Notes under the pieces: model-generated
What the model was told of the DNA's origin: nothing
Databases searched by the model: none
What the model saw: only the letters and a program-made list of their open reading frames with translations
Shown: one piece after another, positions 60,384 through 64,000 of the stretch
How the letters are laid out: every line of letters begins with the position of its first letter
Numbering within the stretch: the stretch's first letter is position 1
Program-made: the position numbers and the translations under genes
From: an uncultured Mailhella sp.
GTDB lineage: Bacteria; Desulfobacterota; Desulfovibrionia; Desulfovibrionales; Desulfovibrionaceae
Reading direction: 5' to 3'
DNA length: 64,000 nucleotides
Assembly (NCBI GenBank): GCA_910578585.1
Contig: CAJTRG010000010.1
Coordinates: 1 to 64,000, forward strand

Positions 60384-61190
60384 ATGAATACATTAAATCT
60401 TGATATGCTGAACAAATTGAAAGAAGAATTTACAAAAGGCAATCTTGATGAGGCAGAGAAGTGCTGTTTGTCTTTATTAAACTCTTCTCCTGACTGTCTT
60501 GAAACAATTTTGCTTCTGGAATATCAAAGCAATATTTTAAGAAATAAGGGAAAAATTGCACAAGCTATTGATGTGCGGGAAAAACAAGTTGAATTTTTGG
60601 AAAAAGAATTTGGCAAAGAACATAATCGGGTTGCTTCTGCACTGCATAATCTTGCACTGCTGTATGCGCGGAGGGGGCTGCTTCCTAAAGCGTTGGAGCT
60701 GAGTGAGCAGGCTGTTAACATTTTAAAGAAAAATCTTGCTGAAAATGACCCTAAAATTGCTGATGCCGTGGTTAATCTTTCTATGCAGTATTATGGTTTG
60801 TCAAAATTTGATAAAGCTGAAACATTGCTCAAAGAAGCCTTAGCCATTTATTTGCAGGCAGAAGGCAATGACAGTTTTGGTGCATCGACATGCTACAATA
60901 ATCTGGGCAGGATTTATGAACATTTGGATGAGACAGAAAAAGCCGTTGAGTACCATGCCAAAGCCGTGGATATACGCAAACGGACTTTGGGCAGTCACAA
61001 TGAAACAGCGTTTTGTCTTGGAAATTATGCAACTGCATTGGCGGGAAACGGGCAGTTTAAAGAAGCTATTGACATGTTTAATGAAGCATTGGCAATTTAT
61101 ACAGAGCTTGGCTTGGAAAATTCAGACACGGCGCAAATCTGTCTTTCCAATAAGCAGATTTGTGTTGCCACCACAGGACACTGTCCATGA
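60384..61190 (+). CDS. TPR protein (kinesin-light-chain-like repeats)
   Basis: 268 residues from the ATG at 60384 with GAGG 8 bases upstream; an ATG two codons earlier is too close to it. It consists of about five TPR/TPR_12 units of 42 residues (HNRVASALHNLALLYARRGLLPKALELSEQAVNIL, NDPKIADAVVNLSMQYYGLSKFDKAETLLKEALAIY, GASTCYNNLGRIYEHLDETEKAVEYHAKAVDI, and one more). No signal peptide, so a cytoplasmic scaffold. It leads an operon with two DUF proteins and is divergent from islA. Confidence 0.85.
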   Translation: MNTLNLDMLNKLKEEFTKGNLDEAEKCCLSLLNSSPDCLETILLLEYQSNILRNKGKIAQAIDVREKQVEFLEKEFGKEHNRVASALHNLALLYARRGLLPKALELSEQAVNILKKNLAENDPKIADAVVNLSMQYYGLSKFDKAETLLKEALAIYLQAEGNDSFGASTCYNNLGRIYEHLDETEKAVEYHAKAVDIRKRTLGSHNETAFCLGNYATALAGNGQFKEAIDMFNEALAIYTELGLENSDTAQICLSNKQICVATTGHCP

Positions 61191-61268
61191 GGCTCTAAAT
61201 AATTGAGCGCCGTGTGCGTTTTTATATATATCATTAAAATAAAAGAGAATAAAAAAGAGGAAAATAAA

Positions 61269-61823
61269 ATGACCGCAGAACAAGAAAAACTTATTGAAGA
61301 AATTATTGACTATGAATTGGAAATGTTTTTGGAAGTACAAAATGTGGGCGGCATGGCAAATTGCCAGCAGCATCCAAAGGCATTTCGGGTTATGCGTAAA
61401 ATGAGTCATAGCGTGCAGGATACTGCATTTTTGCAGTCTTATTTAAATGATTTAAAACAAGCCAAAGAACAACAGCGCAATTTTATGGTGGAAAAATACG
61501 CACTTATGGATAATTTAATTCCCAATCTTGTGGAAGATGACCGCATTGACATCATTGTTGACAGAGAAGCAGAATGGCGTGACACTATGGCAAATATGTA
61601 TCCACACATTATTGGACGTGAAGACAGTGCACATTTCAGAAGATATTTGCAAAGTGAATTGCAGACGCTTTCACCTGCAAGCCTGGCTTCCTATTATGAT
61701 ACTGTTGTAACTGCTTTCAATCAGGGCAGAAATCTTGTGCAGGAACGCTATGCTTATTTAATGCAGCTGCTGGGCTATGCTTCTCTTGATGAAAGAGAAA
61801 AACAACTTGCTGATGAAGGATAA
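61269..61823 (+). CDS. DUF4125 family protein
   Basis: 184 residues from the ATG at 61269 with AGAGGAAAA upstream; the longer frame overlaps a probable untranslated gap. It is all-helical by composition, with conserved EIIDYELEMFLEVQNVGGMANCQQHPKAFRVMRKMSH at the N-terminus and an RDTMANMYPHIIGRE segment. I recognise the DUF4125 family, which is often encoded next to DUF4037 and TPR proteins in gut anaerobes. No enzymatic motif is evident; the invariant QQHP and Cys are notable. Confidence 0.75.
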   Translation: MTAEQEKLIEEIIDYELEMFLEVQNVGGMANCQQHPKAFRVMRKMSHSVQDTAFLQSYLNDLKQAKEQQRNFMVEKYALMDNLIPNLVEDDRIDIIVDREAEWRDTMANMYPHIIGREDSAHFRRYLQSELQTLSPASLASYYDTVVTAFNQGRNLVQERYAYLMQLLGYASLDEREKQLADEG

Positions 61824-61876
61824 TAAAATAGCTATGTTGGCAAATATATTGTCAATGAATGCGCGGTGGGTATCGT

Positions 61877-62842
61877 ATGAAAGGAATGGAATTATCAGAA
61901 AGTTTTTTTGAGAAAATTGCCAAGCCTCTTTTTGAACAGGAATTACCAGCGTTTCTTGAAGCGGGAGCTTTTGGGCTTGTGGGTGAAGGCTCAGAATGTT
62001 TTGGCTTTGACGATGAATTTTCCAGAGATCATGATTTTGGTGCCGGTTTTTGTATATGGCTTCCGCGGGAAGAATGGAAAACATGGCTTGATCCGGTAGA
62101 AAATGTTCTTGAGAAACTTCCTTCTTTTTATCAGGATTATCCTGTGCGCATGGCAAAAAATATGCGTATGGGCAGGCTTGGCCCCATGTCTGTTGAACGA
62201 TTTTATGAATCATTCATCGGTGTAAAGGATATTCCTGCTTCCTGGCAGGAATGGATAAATATTCCGGAGCATTTTTTGGCTGTTTGCACCAATGGCAAAA
62301 TTTTTTTGGATAAAATGCAAAAATTTTCTGCTTTGCGGCAGAAGCTGCTGGATTTTTATCCAAAAGAGGTACGTTTGAAAAAAATTGCTGCCCGCTTAGC
62401 AAACATGGCTCAGGCAGGGCAGTATAATGCCATTCGCTCTTTACAGCGGGAGGAGGTCGGGGCAGTGCTTTTTTCTATAAGTAATTTTTGCAGTGCCGCA
62501 ATTTCGCTGACATTTTTGCTGAATAAACGATACATGCCTTATTATAAATGGGCTCATCATGCAGTGAAAATGCTTCCTGTTATGGGCAGTATCACCTATT
62601 CAACCGTTCAGCAATTAACGCAAATTGCGTTAAATCAGCCGCAGGCAGTTGATACAGTTTTTGAAATTATTGAAACCCATTGCTGTGAAACCAGAATGGC
62701 ACTTAACCGACTTGGTTTAACCCAAAGCAATGATAATTGGCTGATGAGCCAGGCACATGAAATTCAAGCACAAATATCTGTTCCTGAACTTCGGGCAATG
62801 TCTGTTTTGCAGGATACCTTACTGCATGTAATTGCTCATTGA
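61877..62842 (+). CDS. DUF4037 family, nucleotidyltransferase-like protein
   Basis: 321 residues from the ATG at 61877 with GGTGGG upstream. The segment GLVGEGSECFGFDDEFSRDHDFGAGFCIWL has the GS...D.D pattern of the polymerase-beta nucleotidyltransferase fold (Gly-Ser and Asp pair near residues 37-52). The C-terminal helical half resembles the substrate domain of such enzymes. The DUF4037 family has no assigned reaction. It could transfer a nucleotide to a small molecule or to a protein. Third gene of the TPR-DUF4125-DUF4037 operon, followed by a terminator. Confidence 0.75.
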   Translation: MKGMELSESFFEKIAKPLFEQELPAFLEAGAFGLVGEGSECFGFDDEFSRDHDFGAGFCIWLPREEWKTWLDPVENVLEKLPSFYQDYPVRMAKNMRMGRLGPMSVERFYESFIGVKDIPASWQEWINIPEHFLAVCTNGKIFLDKMQKFSALRQKLLDFYPKEVRLKKIAARLANMAQAGQYNAIRSLQREEVGAVLFSISNFCSAAISLTFLLNKRYMPYYKWAHHAVKMLPVMGSITYSTVQQLTQIALNQPQAVDTVFEIIETHCCETRMALNRLGLTQSNDNWLMSQAHEIQAQISVPELRAMSVLQDTLLHVIAH

Positions 62843-62863
62843 CAGCGAGATACCTGCCAGACA

Positions 62864-62904
62864 TAAAAAAAGAGAAATGCGTAGCAAACGCATTTCTCTT
62901 TTTT
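62864..62904. terminator. Bidirectional terminator
   Basis: AGAGAAATGCGT and ACGCATTTCTCT form a perfect 12-bp stem, flanked by A6-7 and T6. It ends the DUF4037 operon and probably also the convergent dehydrogenase gene. Confidence 0.93.
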
Positions 62905-62913
62905 GTTTATCAC

Positions 62914-62946
62914 CCTGTTCTTATTTCATACCTGTTCTTATTTCAT
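62914..62946. repeat. 16-bp tandem duplication at the dehydrogenase 3' end
   Basis: CCTGTTCTTATTTCAT is repeated with a 17-base period (62914-62929 and 62931-62946). The second copy includes the stop and last codons of the dehydrogenase gene. It looks like a simple slippage duplication. Confidence 0.8.
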
Positions 62947-63792
62947 GTCTGTGACAGCCGCGCAGTCTTGTTGTCCCAAGCCTTGTTTTTGGGCTTCTTC
63001 GAAACGTTTCATGGTATCAGCCATCAGTGTTGGTTCATACTGAACTTCCTGTGCCATTTTGTAACCCAGACGAATATCTTTTAATGCCAGATCAACAGAA
63101 AATCTTGGGTTATAATCTTTATGCGCAATCCATGGTCCGCGCACTGCCATTTGGAAAGAATGAGCACCCGTAACAGTCAATAATTCAAGGAGTTTTTCGC
63201 GGTCTATGCCCAGAGCATCGCCAAGTTTTATGCCTTCTGCCAAAACAGCCAGATTGCTCATGCCCATTAAGTTGCTTAAAATTTTCACTGCACAGGCTTG
63301 TTCCTGTGTGCCGACATAATGGATTGTACCCATGAGAGAAAGAACATCTTTAATTTTATCAACAGCTTGTTTATCACCTCCCAAGAATAAAGGGGTTTCA
63401 CCTTTTTCAGCCTGCACAGGGCTTTTGTTCAATGTACATTGAAGATACTGCATGCCTTTTTTTTTGGCTGATTCCGCAATTGCCCGTGAAGTATCTGTGC
63501 CAATGGTACTGCATTCCACGTGTATTGCGCCCTGAGGTAAGCATTCATAGATGCCGCCCTCTTCAACAACAGCTGCAAGAACGTGCTGCGGCAGGGCAAG
63601 GCAGGTAAAAACAAGGTCACAATCTTTGAAATCGTGAAATGATTTTGCTGCTTTTGCGTTTTTGCCGACGCAGGCAACAGCTTCAATTTTAGAAGCAGTT
63701 CTGTTATAAAGAAGAACATCTTTATTTGCAGCAACAATTCTTCTTGCCAAAGGCGCACCCATTAATCCTAAACCAATAAAACCTATTTTCAT
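62938..63792 (-). CDS. 3-hydroxyisobutyrate dehydrogenase-family oxidoreductase (YihU-like)
   Basis: 284 residues. An N-terminal Rossmann domain (KIGFIGLGLMGAPLARRI) has Asn-Arg at the end of strand 2 (LLYNRT), which favours NADPH. The catalytic Lys is in ACAVKILSNLMG, and the C-terminal helices end GLGQQDCAAVTDM, like the GRQDWSAI of YihU. The substrate loop usually DxPVSGG is CTLNKSPVQAEKG here. In YihU (sulfolactaldehyde reductase) this loop supplies an Arg for the sulfonate; Lys could do the same. Context with islAB and a shared sigma-54 pattern makes sulfoacetaldehyde reductase a good candidate; other semialdehyde reductases are possible. Confidence 0.8.
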   Translation of the reverse strand: MKIGFIGLGLMGAPLARRIVAANKDVLLYNRTASKIEAVACVGKNAKAAKSFHDFKDCDLVFTCLALPQHVLAAVVEEGGIYECLPQGAIHVECSTIGTDTSRAIAESAKKKGMQYLQCTLNKSPVQAEKGETPLFLGGDKQAVDKIKDVLSLMGTIHYVGTQEQACAVKILSNLMGMSNLAVLAEGIKLGDALGIDREKLLELLTVTGAHSFQMAVRGPWIAHKDYNPRFSVDLALKDIRLGYKMAQEVQYEPTLMADTMKRFEEAQKQGLGQQDCAAVTDMK

Positions 63793-63832
63793 ACAGACTC
63801 CTCAAAATATTTATTATTGCTCATTGTGAAAT

Positions 63833-63848
63833 TGCAAAATATATACCA
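63833..63848 (-). promoter_or_regulatory. Candidate sigma-54 promoter of the dehydrogenase gene
   Basis: On the minus strand TGGTATATATTTTGCA: exact GG-N10-GC geometry and a perfect TTTTGCA -12 element. Predicted start about 63822, 30 bases before the ATG at 63792. Confidence 0.65.
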
Positions 63849-63956
63849 AGATTAATGTTAAAAGCGTTGAGTGAGATTTGAAAAAATATATATTTATATA
63901 GTATTTTCAGTGTATTATGATATTCAAGGTGCAGAGAATTTATTATGAGAAATATC

Positions 63957-63990
63957 GCACAAATTATGTGTTTGTGCAAAAAAACAACAA
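63957..63990. promoter_or_regulatory. Upstream site related to the islA repeats
   Basis: TTTGTGCAAAAAAACAACAA (63971-63990) shares the core GCAAAAAAACA with the minus-strand reading of the three islA-upstream repeats. A perfect dyad GCACAAA-N7-TTTGTGC (63957-63977) overlaps it. It lies about 140-165 bases upstream of the predicted dehydrogenase start point, as expected of an enhancer site. Confidence 0.5.
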
Positions 63991-64000
63991 TACAAAGGAA

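Noticed and set aside
61269..62842. DUF4125/DUF4037 pair as a toxin-antitoxin system
   Set aside because: The nucleotidyltransferase-like motif alone recalls MNT antitoxins, but the protein is far larger, no HEPN partner is present, and the operon includes a TPR protein and a sigma-54-like promoter.

Overview
The window looks like chromosomal DNA of a low-GC, gut-type member of the Desulfovibrionaceae (Bilophila/Taurinivorans-like). The evidence is gene content: a QrcABCD quinone-reductase complex with a six-haem cytochrome, NrfHA, the archaeal-type aromatic entry enzymes next to pheA, a DUF39 homocysteine-synthesis protein, and a glycyl radical enzyme whose active-site residues match isethionate sulfite-lyase (IslA). 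The species assignment is inference.

Layout. 1-2.2 kb: start of a flavodoxin gene and a YgiQ radical SAM protein. 2.4-8.7 kb: a livJHMGF-type ABC importer with an NtrC-type response regulator directly behind it. 8.7-13.1 kb: a DUF39 protein, then ADH synthase, 3-dehydroquinate synthase II and pheA, preceded by a complete Phe/Tyr transcription attenuator (promoter, 20-bp palindrome, 30-codon aromatic-rich leader peptide, alternative hairpins). 13.1-17.6 kb: convergent biotin genes bioAD and bioFGC. 17.8-27.5 kb: NhaD antiporter, FkbM methyltransferase, MFS exporter, a 208-bp MITE-like element, folE2, nikR with a His-rich tail, ribF, a DsbA-like protein, an HMGL-Cache fusion and a CGGC protein. 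27.7-33.8 kb: qrcABCD, tRNA-Ser(GCU) and ung. 33.9-37.7 kb: a very AT-rich glycan cluster (WecF-like transferase, DegT aminotransferase, radical SAM, acyltransferase), probably acquired. 37.8-43.6 kb: a MocR regulator and nrfHA with a ccsBA pair. 43.6-47.4 kb: radical SAM/SPASM, GNAT and GNAT-TraB genes of unknown role. 47.7-53.9 kb: two LysR genes, then ferredoxin, flavoprotein, DASS transporter and a truncated Crp/Fnr remnant.

54.0-64.0 kb is the most interesting part. An operon islA-islB plus an amidohydrolase-fold protein that has lost its metal ligands is transcribed away from a TPR-DUF4125-DUF4037 operon. Both start at sequences with exact sigma-54 -24/-12 geometry, and the space between them carries three copies of a 16-22 bp repeat. 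A third sigma-54-like promoter with a related upstream site precedes a 3-hydroxyisobutyrate-dehydrogenase-family gene, and a sigma-54 activator gene lies just beyond the isl operon. I read this as one sulfonate-respiration regulon that adds uncharacterised members to the known IslAB chemistry: a possible alternative sulfoacetaldehyde reductase, a pseudo-amidohydrolase and the DUF trio.
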